From Clostridium sp. (GTDB lineage Bacteria; Bacillota; Clostridia; TANB77; CAG-508): DNA of 64,000 nt. The number at the start of each line of letters is the position of its first letter. The first letter of the stretch is position 1. A program made the translations under genes and the position numbers. The notes beneath the pieces are model-generated. The model had not been told where the DNA came from and did no database searches. It was given only the letters and a program-made list of their open reading frames with translations. Shown here piece after piece: positions 9,125 to 17,530 of the stretch. The stretch spans positions 62,001 to 126,000 of the forward strand of contig JAHAKD010000002.1 of NCBI GenBank assembly GCA_018371855.1, given 5' to 3'.

Positions 9125-11110
9125 ATGGACCTAGAGGGGAAAATATTAGGTAACAGATACGAGATAATAGAGAAAATAGGAAATGGTGGAATGGCAACGG
9201 TTTATAAAAGTAAGGACCGTGTTTTGAATAGATATGTAGCAGTAAAAATATTAAGGGATGAATTTACTACAGATGAAGAGTTTATTAAAAGATTTAGGAT
9301 AGAAGCACAATCAGCAGCAAGTCTTACACATCCAAACATTGTATCTATATTTGATGTAGGTAATGAAGGTAGTTTATATTATATTGTAATGGAATTAATT
9401 AAAGGTAAAACATTAAAAGAGATAATTACAGAGGAAAACGGACCTTTACCTTGGAAATGGTCTTTAAATGTAGTAACTCAAATTGCATCAGCATTAGAAA
9501 CAGCACATAAAAATAATATTGTTCATAGAGATATAAAGCCACATAATATTATAATAACAGAGGACGGAATAGCAAAAGTTACAGATTTTGGAATAGCTAA
9601 AGCTGTTTCAAATTCTACAATTACAGCTTTTGGAACAACAATAGGTTCGGTACATTATTTTTCACCGGAGCATGCAAGAGGAGGATATACAGATGCAAAA
9701 TCTGACTTATATTCTTTAGGCGTTGTAATGTATGAAATGTTAACTGGTAGAGTACCTTTTGATGCAGATACACCTGTATCTGTAGCATTAAAACATATGC
9801 AAGAAGAGCCTGTACAACCAAAAGAGTTAAACGATAATATTCCACAAGTTGTAAATGATATTATAATGAAAGCAATGCAAAAGGATGTCAATTTAAGATA
9901 TCAATCTGCAACAGAAATGCTAAAAGATTTGAATGCGGCCTTAAGAAATCCAGATGATAACTTTGTACATATTGGAAGTAACGTAGGAGCTGCAACCCAA
10001 AGAATTTCTACTCAAGAAATAGCAGAAGCAGAAAGAAAAGCAAAAGAAGCTAATAATCCTAAGAATGGAAAGAAACCAAATAAGTTTATAGAATTCGTAA
10101 AAAAACATAAAGCATTATCTTTTGTAATAGGAGCAATTATATTATTCTTTGTTGCATTTGGCACTACAATGGGAATTGTGGAATTAGTAAATCCAAAAGA
10201 TGTACAAATACCAGATTTAGTAAATAAAACTCAAAATGAAGCAGAACAGATTGTAAAAGACTTAAAACTAAAGCTAGTTGTAAAATCAGAGGAATATAAT
10301 GAGAATGTTGAAGAAGGTAAGATTATATCTCAAGATCCAGCATACCAAGAGAATTATACAATAAAGGAACATAGTGAAATTTCTGTAGTTGTAAGCAAAG
10401 GTACCGAAACAGTAGAGGTTCCAGATGTCGTTGGTAAAACAAGAGAAGAGGCAGAAAAACTATTAAAAGATGCTGGACTAGTAGCAGAGATAACCGAAGA
10501 AAATGACGAAAAGGTAGAAGCTGGAATAGTATTAAGTCAAGATATAGAAGATGGTGAAACTGTTAATAAAGGAAGTACTGTAAATTTAGTTGTAAGTAAG
10601 GGTAGTGGAATTGTAAATGTAGAAGTTCCAAGTCTTGTAGGAAAAACTGAACAAGAAGCAAGAAATTTATTAACAGAAGCTGGATTAAAAGTTAACGTAG
10701 TTAATGATGAAGATGAATCTAAAAATGATGGAGTTGTATTAAGACAAAGTAAAGATGCTGGTACAGAAGTACAAGAAGGAACTACAATTACAATTACAGT
10801 AAATAAAGTTTCTGAGTCAAAGGAGGCAACATTTACAATTGATGTAAAAGCAATTACAGGAGGTTACGAGGAAGAAACAGGAAATACTACAAGTAGTAAT
10901 ACAGCAAAAACAGTTGATATAACGATTACTGTTGGTGGAAGTACTGCTTTCCAACAATCAGGTGTTGATAAAAATCGTACTATAACTGCAAAAGTAAGTG
11001 GAAAAGGATCAAAAGAAGTTATTGTAGAATTAAAAAATTCTAAAGGAGAAAGTTATAAAAGATCTACAACATTTAACTTTAACAATGCAACAACATATAC
11101 ATTTGACTAG
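9125..11110 (+). CDS. prkC: PASTA-domain Ser/Thr protein kinase (PrkC/StkP family)
   Basis: The 661-residue membrane kinase senses cell-wall fragments and phosphorylates cell-division, translation and wall targets. The kinase domain spans about residues 10-270, with the glycine loop GNGGMATVY, the catalytic HRDIKPHN near 134 and DFGIAKA. A single transmembrane helix lies at about 330-352. Three PASTA repeats begin near 360, 430 and 499 (VQIPDLV, VEVPDVV, VEVPSLV). A Ser/Thr-rich tail of about 90 residues follows the last PASTA and is less usual. In Bacillus rsgA follows directly; here a terminator and an accessory insert intervene. Confidence 0.96.
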   Translation: MDLEGKILGNRYEIIEKIGNGGMATVYKSKDRVLNRYVAVKILRDEFTTDEEFIKRFRIEAQSAASLTHPNIVSIFDVGNEGSLYYIVMELIKGKTLKEIITEENGPLPWKWSLNVVTQIASALETAHKNNIVHRDIKPHNIIITEDGIAKVTDFGIAKAVSNSTITAFGTTIGSVHYFSPEHARGGYTDAKSDLYSLGVVMYEMLTGRVPFDADTPVSVALKHMQEEPVQPKELNDNIPQVVNDIIMKAMQKDVNLRYQSATEMLKDLNAALRNPDDNFVHIGSNVGAATQRISTQEIAEAERKAKEANNPKNGKKPNKFIEFVKKHKALSFVIGAIILFFVAFGTTMGIVELVNPKDVQIPDLVNKTQNEAEQIVKDLKLKLVVKSEEYNENVEEGKIISQDPAYQENYTIKEHSEISVVVSKGTETVEVPDVVGKTREEAEKLLKDAGLVAEITEENDEKVEAGIVLSQDIEDGETVNKGSTVNLVVSKGSGIVNVEVPSLVGKTEQEARNLLTEAGLKVNVVNDEDESKNDGVVLRQSKDAGTEVQEGTTITITVNKVSESKEATFTIDVKAITGGYEEETGNTTSSNTAKTVDITITVGGSTAFQQSGVDKNRTITAKVSGKGSKEVIVELKNSKGESYKRSTTFNFNNATTYTFD

Positions 11111-11116
11111 AAGTTA

Positions 11117-11147
11117 AACAGATAAAGCATTTTGCTTTATCTGTTTT
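11117..11147 (+). terminator. Intrinsic terminator after prkC
   Basis: AACAGATAAAGCA pairs perfectly with TGCTTTATCTGTT around a three-base loop and is followed by TTTTTGC. Confidence 0.85.
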
Positions 11148-11259
11148 TGCGTATATGATTAAATTTAAAAATAATATAAAAATATGATAGAATTGATAAG
11201 AAAAATTTGGTATTAACCACTTGTAAACAAACCAATAAATAATTTTAGGAGATAGAAAT

Positions 11260-11385
11260 ATGTATATTGCAGAGGCTAGGTTATATAATGATGGGATAGA
11301 GTTTTATCCTAAGAATGGCAAAGTGATTTTTGGTAAGAGATGTAATGGAAAAGTTGTAATAGAAAGTAGAAACAACTCTTATTAA
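11260..11385 (+). CDS. Small ORF of 41 residues, unknown
   Basis: An ATG nine bases after TTTTAGGAGA opens a 41-residue frame (MYIAEARLYNDGIEF ... VIESRNNSY) ending in TAA. The ribosome site and an ordinary residue mix favour a real peptide, but I recognise no family. It opens the accessory stretch between prkC and rsgA. It could be the N-terminal remnant of a longer gene, since unexplained coding-like sequence follows at 11406-11554. Confidence 0.35.
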   Translation: MYIAEARLYNDGIEFYPKNGKVIFGKRCNGKVVIESRNNSY

Positions 11386-11405
11386 GAAAAAGAAGAAAAT
11401 AGTTT

Positions 11406-11554
11406 CAAACTAAAAATATTTTTACTACTTTTTTGCGCAGTAAATGTTGTGATTTTTTGCAAAAATTAGTAGTGCTACCACCAATATATGAAGAGGTTGA
11501 AGTAGCAGTGGAAGGAATTAAAGAATATTTAAGATTGAAGCAAAGCGAAGATTA
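11406..11554 (+). pseudogene. Possible gene remnant
   Basis: One frame is open from just after a TAG to a TAA at 11552-11554 without an ATG. It ends in a protein-like, acidic helical stretch (YEEVEVAVEGIKEYLRL, then KQSED). No start codon or ribosome site accompanies it. I infer the tail of a decayed gene; the family is not recognised. The remainder up to 11665 holds no other signal that I can support. Confidence 0.25.
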
Positions 11555-11675
11555 AACGACAATTTGTGATTACAAGATAAAGGAGTAGTGTGTATCTGTT
11601 CCTTTGTCGTATATAAGATTGATAAATTATAGCATTTTTGATATTATAAAAAAGATTAATTAGAAGGTGATAAAT

Positions 11676-12410
11676 GTGGAAAATGAATATAAAAGGAAAT
11701 TCTTTATAGGATATTCAGATTGTGACAGAAAAGTAAATTTAAGTGTGTTAAATTCGTTATACTTAATACAAGATATGATGACAGAGTATTTTGGATTTCT
11801 GAAAAGTGATAATATAATTTTAAAAAGAGAAAATAATGCAATATGGGTACTAACAAAAACAAAAGTGCATTTTAATAAATATCCAACATGGAGAGATTTA
11901 ATTGAAGGAACCGTTTTTACTATAGGAATAAAGCCAATTCGCGTAGAAACCGAAGCACAATTTAAAGATAAAGATAATAATGTATTGTTTTATGCAAATC
12001 AAGAAACTTGTGTTATAGATTTAACAGATAGAAAAATCAGAAAAATTAATACAGTTAATTATCCGGCAGATATTCAAATAAAGGAAGGAATAAACAAAGA
12101 AAAATATTTAAGATTAAACACAGAATTTACTGAAGCTGATAAAGTATATGAACAGAAAATACATTCAACAGATATAGATTTTAGTTACCATACAAATAAT
12201 GTAGCATATGTTAAATATATTTTGAATTCATTAAATTCAGATTTTATAGATAGCCATAAGATAACAGACTTTGAGATACATTATATAAATGAAAGCAAAG
12301 AGGGACAAAAGTTAATTATCTATAAAAAAATAAAAGATAATGAAATAGAATTTCTTATAAAAGAAGAAAATAGAGAAATAGCAAGAGCTAATTTAAGATA
12401 TATAAAATAA
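11676..12410 (+). CDS. Acyl-ACP thioesterase (FatA/FatB family)
   Basis: The protein has the double-hotdog plan of acyl-ACP thioesterases, which release free fatty acids from acyl carrier protein. The first half opens with FFIGYSDCDRKVNLSVLNSLYLIQ and contains AIWVLTKTKVHFNKYPTW. The second half contains the typical STDIDFSYHTNNVAYVKYI with its catalytic Asn/His positions. Length is about 244 residues against the usual 240-260. I place the start at GTG 11676, six bases after AAGGTG, the spacing used by other genes here; an in-frame GTG at 11667 would lie on the ribosome site. No fatty-acid synthesis genes are adjacent. Confidence 0.85.
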   Translation: MENEYKRKFFIGYSDCDRKVNLSVLNSLYLIQDMMTEYFGFLKSDNIILKRENNAIWVLTKTKVHFNKYPTWRDLIEGTVFTIGIKPIRVETEAQFKDKDNNVLFYANQETCVIDLTDRKIRKINTVNYPADIQIKEGINKEKYLRLNTEFTEADKVYEQKIHSTDIDFSYHTNNVAYVKYILNSLNSDFIDSHKITDFEIHYINESKEGQKLIIYKKIKDNEIEFLIKEENREIARANLRYIK

Positions 12411-12419
12411 TAGGATAAT

Positions 12420-12806
12420 ATTAGGAAAAAAATAAGTAATAAAGAAAGAAGAAATAATTCAAATAAAAAAATAAAACAATTAGGAATAGCTTGTTTAATA
12501 TCCACTCAATTAGCTATAGATATATTTGAAAATAATGATTATGATAGTTCTAAGATTTTTTCACTAAATATGTTAAAACAATATGGCGTTCAAGATAATT
12601 TAATAGAAAAAGAAAAAAGAATCAATCCAGATACACCTATAGCAGATTTAAATCCAGATGTAGTTATTGAACGCATAAAAGGACTTGAATGGATAATTGA
12701 TAGTGAAGAAGATTTTAGATACATAGGAATAATTAATTTGATTAATATCAAGTGTGTGGTAAGCTGTACTATGGGTTTTAAAATTATAAAAGGAAGTAAT
12801 TGCTAA
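12420..12806 (+). CDS. Unknown ORF with non-canonical or lost start
   Basis: A frame is open from a TAG just before 12420 to TAA at 12806, about 128 codons, but the first ATG is only at 12570 (78 residues). The upstream part reads as real protein (KKIKQLGIACLISTQLAIDI, then FENNDYD) in the same frame. So either translation starts at a rare ATT (12420), or the original start is lost. No good ribosome site precedes the ATG at 12570. No family is recognised. A terminator overlaps its end. Confidence 0.4.
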   Translation: MRKKISNKERRNNSNKKIKQLGIACLISTQLAIDIFENNDYDSSKIFSLNMLKQYGVQDNLIEKEKRINPDTPIADLNPDVVIERIKGLEWIIDSEEDFRYIGIINLINIKCVVSCTMGFKIIKGSNC

Positions 12807-12820
12807 TTACTTCCTTTTAT
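12788..12820 (+). terminator. Intrinsic terminator
   Basis: A 14-bp perfect stem, AAAAGGAAGTAATT with AATTACTTCCTTTT, has a three-base loop and overlaps the last codons of the preceding ORF. The closing TTTT is short but the stem is strong. Confidence 0.7.
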
Positions 12821-12858
12821 GGTATTATTTTGAAAATTTATTAAAAAGGGGAAATATT

Positions 12859-13555
12859 ATGAAATTAATAATAAAAGGATTAAAAAAGAAGTTTGATAAA
12901 AAAGAAGTGTTAAAAAACATAAATTTTGAATTTGAAAAAGGAAAAATATATGGATTATTAGGAAGAAATCGGAGCTGGTAAGACAACATTTTTTAATTGC
13001 TTAAATGAAGATTTAGAAATAGATTCAGGTGAATTTTTTATAGAAGATGGAAAGATAAGAAAAATAGAACCAGAAGATATTGGATATGTGTTGTCAACCC
13101 CAAATGTGCCAGAGTTTTTAACGGGAAGAGAATTTTTGAAATTTTTTATAGATATAAATAAAGAAAAAATAAAGAATCTGAAAACAATAGATGAATATTT
13201 TGAATTTATGAAAATAGCAAAAGAAGATAGAGATAAACTTCTAAAAGACTATTCACATGGAATGAAAAATAAAATGCAAATGTTAGTAAACATTATTGCA
13301 AATCCTAATATCTTACTATTAGACGAGCCATTAACATCTTTTGATGTTGTAGTGGCAGAAGAAATGAAGCAAATGCTAAAAAGTATAAAAAGTGAGCATA
13401 TTATAATATTTTCAACACATATTATGGAGCTTGCCCTAGATTTATGCGATGAAATTGTCATATTAAATAAAGGTATTTTAGAAAAAATAGATAAAAATAA
13501 TTTAGATAATGAAGAGTTTAAAAATAAGATTATAGAAAGTTTAAAGGAGGAATAA
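12859..13555 (+). pseudogene. ABC transporter ATP-binding protein, frameshifted in the Walker A motif
   Basis: ATG 12859 follows AAAAAGGGG and opens an ABC ATPase that reads LLGRN and then hits TAA because one extra C at 12970 breaks the expected GRNGAGKTT. Removing that base restores a continuous frame of about 231 residues. The later motifs are intact: YSHGMKNKM in place of the LSGGQ signature, Walker B ILLLDEP, D-loop TSFD and H-loop STHIM. It pairs with the permease that begins two bases later. As written it cannot make a full protein. It is either a recent pseudogene or a base-call error. Confidence 0.85.
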
Positions 13556-13556
13556 T

Positions 13557-15134
13557 ATGTTTAAATCATTTGTAATATCCTTTAAATTAAAAAATACTTA
13601 TAGAGTAAACAGTATAATTTATTCTATTAAACAATTACCAATTATAAAAAAACTTCTACCAAATAGTTTATATAAAAATAGGGGACTTAAAGTATTTGCC
13701 AATATAATTAGTATCATAATGGAAATAATAGGCATTTTTATAGGTAAGTTACTATATATTTTGATAATGATAGTTGCAGTACTACAATTGTATAAAACGA
13801 ATAGTGCAAATACATTTTTACATATTTTTATATTTTTAACATTATGTGGTGCATTATTAAATACATATATGTATAATCCAACTAAAGATAAATATTATGC
13901 AATGATATTAATGAATATGGATGCTAAAAAATATACATTATCGAATTATTATTATTTAATGTTAAAAGTAATTATAGGATTTATACCATTTACAACGATA
14001 TTTGGAACAGTGGCAGGGATTCCTTTATGGATATGTTTAATTCTTCCTATATTTGTTGTGTTTTCTAAAATGATTGTAAGCTATTATGCTATATATAAAT
14101 TTAAGAAAACTAAAAAAGCAACAAATGAAAACTTACCAACAAAAATAACATGGGGAGCAGTAGGAATATTATTGGTTGCAAGCTATGGACTACCATTTTT
14201 AGGAATTACTATAAATATACCTTTATTTTTATTAATATTTACTATAATTGCCATATTAGGAGTAATTAGTTTTATAAAAATAAATGGGTTTATGCAATAC
14301 AAAAGAATGTATAAACAAATACTTACAAATGAAAATGTATATGCTGTGCAAAATCAAACTAGTACGCAAGTAATTAAAGATAATGTTTCTAAACAAATAG
14401 ATTATGACGAAAGATATATAAGTAACAAAAATGGCTTTGCATTTTTCCATGAATTATTTGTAAAGAGACATAGAAAGATTTTAACAGAAGCTGTCAAAAA
14501 ACAATTTGTCATAATATTGGTTATACTAATTGCTATAATTATTGGAATACAAATAAATGAAAACTTTAAGGAAAAAATAAATGGAATATTAATGGAATAT
14601 TTACCATATTTCGTATTTATAATGTATATTTTAAACAGAGGAACAACTGTTACACAGGCAATGTTTATGAATTGCGATCACAGTATGTTAAGCTTTAGAA
14701 TATATAGAACACCAAAAGTTTTATTAGGAGTTTTTAAAGAAAGACTAAAAACATTAATAACAATTAATTTGTTTCCAGCAATAGAAATTGGAGTAGGATT
14801 AGCAATTATGCTATTTTTAACAGGAGGAACAGATAATTATTTAAATTATGGAATACTATTTATATCAATTATAGCAATGAGTATATTTTTTTCGGTGCAT
14901 TATTTGGTAATGTATTATTTATTACAGCCGTATAATGTAAATACAGAAATGAAGAGTAGTACTTATAAGGTAGTACAAGCAATAACATATTTTGTATGTT
15001 ATTATATGATACAAGTTAAATTGCCGACATTATATTTTGGAATTTTTACAATTATATTTAGTATACTATATTGTATAATTTCATTAGTATTAGTGTATAG
15101 GCTAGCGCCACAAACATTTAAACTTAGAGTTTAG
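13557..15134 (+). CDS. ABC transporter permease, large ABC-2-like membrane subunit
   Basis: The 525-residue protein is strongly hydrophobic with about 12 predicted membrane segments in two blocks: the first 180-260 residues, then about 315-520 after a polar loop. It starts two bases after the ATP-binding gene, with GGAGGAAT upstream, so the two form an exporter pair. I recognise no precise subfamily; substrate is unknown. If the partner's frameshift is real, this subunit would be left without its ATPase. Confidence 0.75.
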   Translation: MFKSFVISFKLKNTYRVNSIIYSIKQLPIIKKLLPNSLYKNRGLKVFANIISIIMEIIGIFIGKLLYILIMIVAVLQLYKTNSANTFLHIFIFLTLCGALLNTYMYNPTKDKYYAMILMNMDAKKYTLSNYYYLMLKVIIGFIPFTTIFGTVAGIPLWICLILPIFVVFSKMIVSYYAIYKFKKTKKATNENLPTKITWGAVGILLVASYGLPFLGITINIPLFLLIFTIIAILGVISFIKINGFMQYKRMYKQILTNENVYAVQNQTSTQVIKDNVSKQIDYDERYISNKNGFAFFHELFVKRHRKILTEAVKKQFVIILVILIAIIIGIQINENFKEKINGILMEYLPYFVFIMYILNRGTTVTQAMFMNCDHSMLSFRIYRTPKVLLGVFKERLKTLITINLFPAIEIGVGLAIMLFLTGGTDNYLNYGILFISIIAMSIFFSVHYLVMYYLLQPYNVNTEMKSSTYKVVQAITYFVCYYMIQVKLPTLYFGIFTIIFSILYCIISLVLVYRLAPQTFKLRV

Positions 15135-15153
15135 TTTAGAAAGGAAAATTATT

Positions 15154-15636
15154 ATGATTAAAGCAATAATATATAATAGTAGTACAGGACATACTTTTAG
15201 ATATGCAAAAATGCTAAGCGAAAAATTAGATATTCCATGTTATGCAATAAAAGATGCAAATAGAAAATTTAATTCAAATGATGAAATAATTTATTTATCA
15301 TGGGTATGTGCTAATATGATAACTGGAATTAAAAAAATTAGAAATAAATATAATGTTAAATGTTATGGTGTGGTAGGATTGTATCCTAAAAGGGAAGAAA
15401 ATACCAATAATTTAATTAAAACAAATAATATAGATAAACCTGTTTTTTATTTACAAGGAGGGCTAGACTATAATAAACTAAATTGGTTAAAAACTAAAAT
15501 TTTACATATGGTGGGAAAATATTTAGAAAAAGAAAATAATAAGCAAAGTACTCAACTTGCCAAAATACTTGAAAATGGAGCAGATTTTGTAACAGAAGAA
15601 AATTTAAAAGAAATTTTAGAATTTTTAGAAAACTAG
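15154..15636 (+). CDS. Flavodoxin-domain protein
   Basis: The 160-residue protein begins with a flavodoxin phosphate-binding loop, IIYNSSTGHTFRYAKML, which holds FMN in flavodoxins and HemG-like enzymes. Middle segments (YLSWVCANMITGIKKI, YGVVGLYPK) fit the flavin-binding loops of the flavodoxin fold. It probably carries electrons or a redox signal with FMN in the cytoplasm; the partner is unknown. It follows the ABC pair with AAAGGAAA upstream. Confidence 0.7.
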   Translation: MIKAIIYNSSTGHTFRYAKMLSEKLDIPCYAIKDANRKFNSNDEIIYLSWVCANMITGIKKIRNKYNVKCYGVVGLYPKREENTNNLIKTNNIDKPVFYLQGGLDYNKLNWLKTKILHMVGKYLEKENNKQSTQLAKILENGADFVTEENLKEILEFLEN

Positions 15637-15694
15637 AAACTTTTATAAAAATACATGTTATAATATTACCATCAAAAAACAGGAGGTTGAAGTA

Positions 15695-15898
15695 ATGAAC
15701 GAATACAAATTTATTCCAACGCCAGTATTCCGGGAACCAATTTTTAGATATTGGATTTTTTTAAAGGGTAAGACTTTACCTATTGGTTATCTGGTAGAAG
15801 ATATTGGCGGAGTTGAAGTAATAGTTTTCAAAAAAGAAAACTTAGCTTTAGCAGGTGATATTTTCAAAAAATATCTTGAAAGAAGTAGCACAGTTTAG
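15695..15898 (+). CDS. Small protein of 67 residues, unknown
   Basis: ATG 15695 follows a strong ACAGGAGGTTG site. The protein is compact and mixed alpha/beta in character (FIPTPVFREPIFRYW, GGVEVIVFKKEN). I recognise no family. TATAAT upstream near 15658 could serve as its own -10 box. A hairpin overlaps its stop codon, so it appears to be a monocistronic unit at the end of the accessory insert. Confidence 0.6.
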   Translation: MNEYKFIPTPVFREPIFRYWIFLKGKTLPIGYLVEDIGGVEVIVFKKENLALAGDIFKKYLERSSTV

Positions 15899-15908
15899 GC
15901 TGTGCTAC
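15885..15908 (+). terminator. Hairpin overlapping the stop of the 67-residue ORF
   Basis: GTAGCACAG and CTGTGCTAC form a perfect 9-bp stem with a six-base loop. No T run follows, so termination is uncertain. Confidence 0.45.
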
Positions 15909-15948
15909 AGTCATTTATAAAAATATTTAAAAAATAAAACAAATATGG

Positions 15949-15954
15949 TATAAT
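15949..15954 (+). promoter_or_regulatory. Candidate -10 box for rsgA
   Basis: TATAAT preceded by ATATGG lies 27 bases before the rsgA ATG. The -35 region is A/T-rich and has no clear TTGACA. It implies that rsgA-rpe are transcribed separately from prkC here. Confidence 0.4.
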
Positions 15955-15980
15955 GTACAAAAAACATGAAAAGGTGAATT

Positions 15981-16838
15981 ATGCAAGGAAAAATAATAAG
16001 TAATATTTCAAATTTATATTATATCGAAGCAAATGAAAAAATATATACTTGTAATGCAAGAGGCAAATTAAAAGATGAAGGAATAGTTGTTGGAGATATA
16101 GTAAATTTTAATGAGAATGAGAATATAATAGAAAAAATAGAAAAAAGAGATAATTATATTAAAAGACCTAAGATTTCAAATATAACCCAAATAGTGTGTG
16201 TATTATCTGCCAAAAATCCAAAGCCGGATTTATTAATGCTAGATAAACAATTAGCATATGCCGAATATGTTGGTATAAAGGCTGCAATTGTAATTAATAA
16301 AATAGACTTAGACAAGAAAATGGTAGAAGAGATAAAAGAAATTTATAAAAATATAGGTTATCCGATAGTAGATACAAATGCAAAAGAAAAAGAGGGAATA
16401 GATATCCTAAATAAGCTTTTAGAAAACAATATAAGTGTATTTGCTGGAAATTCAGGGGTCGGAAAATCTACTTTATTAAATAGTATTTTTGGAAAAGAAT
16501 TAACTAAATCTGGATTAATAAGTAATAAAAATAAAAAAGGTAAAAATACTACAACAAATATTGCGTTATATAAAATTAAAGAAAATGAATATATTGCAGA
16601 TACACCAGGGTTTTCAACTTTTGATATTTCTGAAATTGAATCTGATAAATTAGCAGAATATTTTAAAGAATTTAAACAATATATAAAAGATTGTGAGTAT
16701 ATAGGGTGTAGACATATTAAAGAAGAAAATTGTGGTATAAAAAATGCATTGCAACAAGGGAAAATATCAGAAAGTAGATATCAAAATTTTATAAAAATAT
16801 ATGAGAATTTAAAAGATAAGGAGGAACACAAATGGTAG
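15981..16838 (+). CDS. rsgA: Ribosome small-subunit GTPase RsgA (CpgA/YloQ)
   Basis: RsgA is a circularly permuted GTPase that checks 30S subunit maturation. The 285 residues run OB-fold, then G4 (INKID), G1 (GNSGVGKST), G3 (DTPGFS) and a C-terminal zinc knuckle, CEYIGCRHIKEENC. This is the permuted order diagnostic of the family. AAAAGGTG precedes the ATG. Its last seven bases overlap the start of rpe, indicating translational coupling. Confidence 0.96.
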   Translation: MQGKIISNISNLYYIEANEKIYTCNARGKLKDEGIVVGDIVNFNENENIIEKIEKRDNYIKRPKISNITQIVCVLSAKNPKPDLLMLDKQLAYAEYVGIKAAIVINKIDLDKKMVEEIKEIYKNIGYPIVDTNAKEKEGIDILNKLLENNISVFAGNSGVGKSTLLNSIFGKELTKSGLISNKNKKGKNTTTNIALYKIKENEYIADTPGFSTFDISEIESDKLAEYFKEFKQYIKDCEYIGCRHIKEENCGIKNALQQGKISESRYQNFIKIYENLKDKEEHKW

Positions 16839-17491
16839 AAATTTCAGCATCAGTATTAGATGCAAAGGAAGATGAAGCAGCAAAAATATTTTATAATTTA
16901 GAGGTAGCAAAAATAGATTACTTCCATATAGATGTTATGGATGGAAAATTTGTAGAAAAAAATACCGTAGACAAAATGAATAAATATTCAAATATATTAA
17001 AGCAAATTACTACATTACCATTGGATGTTCATTTAATGGTAGAAGATGTAGAAACATATGTAAAATTATATAGTGCAATTGAGCCAAATATGATAACTTT
17101 TCATTTAGAAGCATTTAAAGATAAAGAGAAAATTTATGAAATGATTAAACTAGTAAAAGATAATAATTGCAAAGTTGGTATTGCCATAAAACCTTCTACA
17201 GAAGTAAAAGAAATATATGAATTTTTACCATATATAAACACAGTATTAGTGATGACAGTAGAACCTGGTAAGGGAGGACAAGCTTTAATATCAGAGACGT
17301 TAAGAAAAGTTAGAATATTAAAAGAATACTTAAACCAACATAATTTAGATACGTATATTGAAGCTGATGGTGGAATAAATCTTGATACAATAGATGAAGT
17401 AAAAGAGTCAGGAGTAGATATAGCTGTTGTTGGAAATGGAATATTAAAGACTGAAAATTACAAAGTAACTGTAAGTAAATTACATGTATAA
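16832..17491 (+). CDS. rpe: Ribulose-phosphate 3-epimerase
   Basis: The 219-residue TIM-barrel enzyme interconverts ribulose-5-phosphate and xylulose-5-phosphate. Metal-site motifs are present: FHIDVMDG, DVHLMV, TVEPGKGGQ and EADGGIN. The usual N-terminal SPSILSADF is diverged here to SASVLDAKE, but the barrel and metal ligands remain. It overlaps rsgA and ends in a bidirectional terminator shared with the converging bactofilin-like gene. Confidence 0.93.
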   Translation: MVEISASVLDAKEDEAAKIFYNLEVAKIDYFHIDVMDGKFVEKNTVDKMNKYSNILKQITTLPLDVHLMVEDVETYVKLYSAIEPNMITFHLEAFKDKEKIYEMIKLVKDNNCKVGIAIKPSTEVKEIYEFLPYINTVLVMTVEPGKGGQALISETLRKVRILKEYLNQHNLDTYIEADGGINLDTIDEVKESGVDIAVVGNGILKTENYKVTVSKLHV

Positions 17492-17493
17492 AT

Positions 17494-17530
17494 AAAGAAA
17501 ACGTAGCAACTAATTTGCTACGTTTTCTTT
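17494..17530. terminator. Bidirectional terminator between rpe and the bactofilin-like gene
   Basis: AAAGAAAACGTAGCAA pairs perfectly with TTGCTACGTTTTCTTT (16 bp). T-rich flanks serve both strands, and the stem overlaps the last codons of the minus-strand gene. Confidence 0.85.

Noticed and set aside
16832..16870. Possible loss of function in rpe because of a diverged N-terminus
   Set aside because: SASVLDAKE departs from SPSILSADF, but the metal ligands and barrel motifs downstream are intact.
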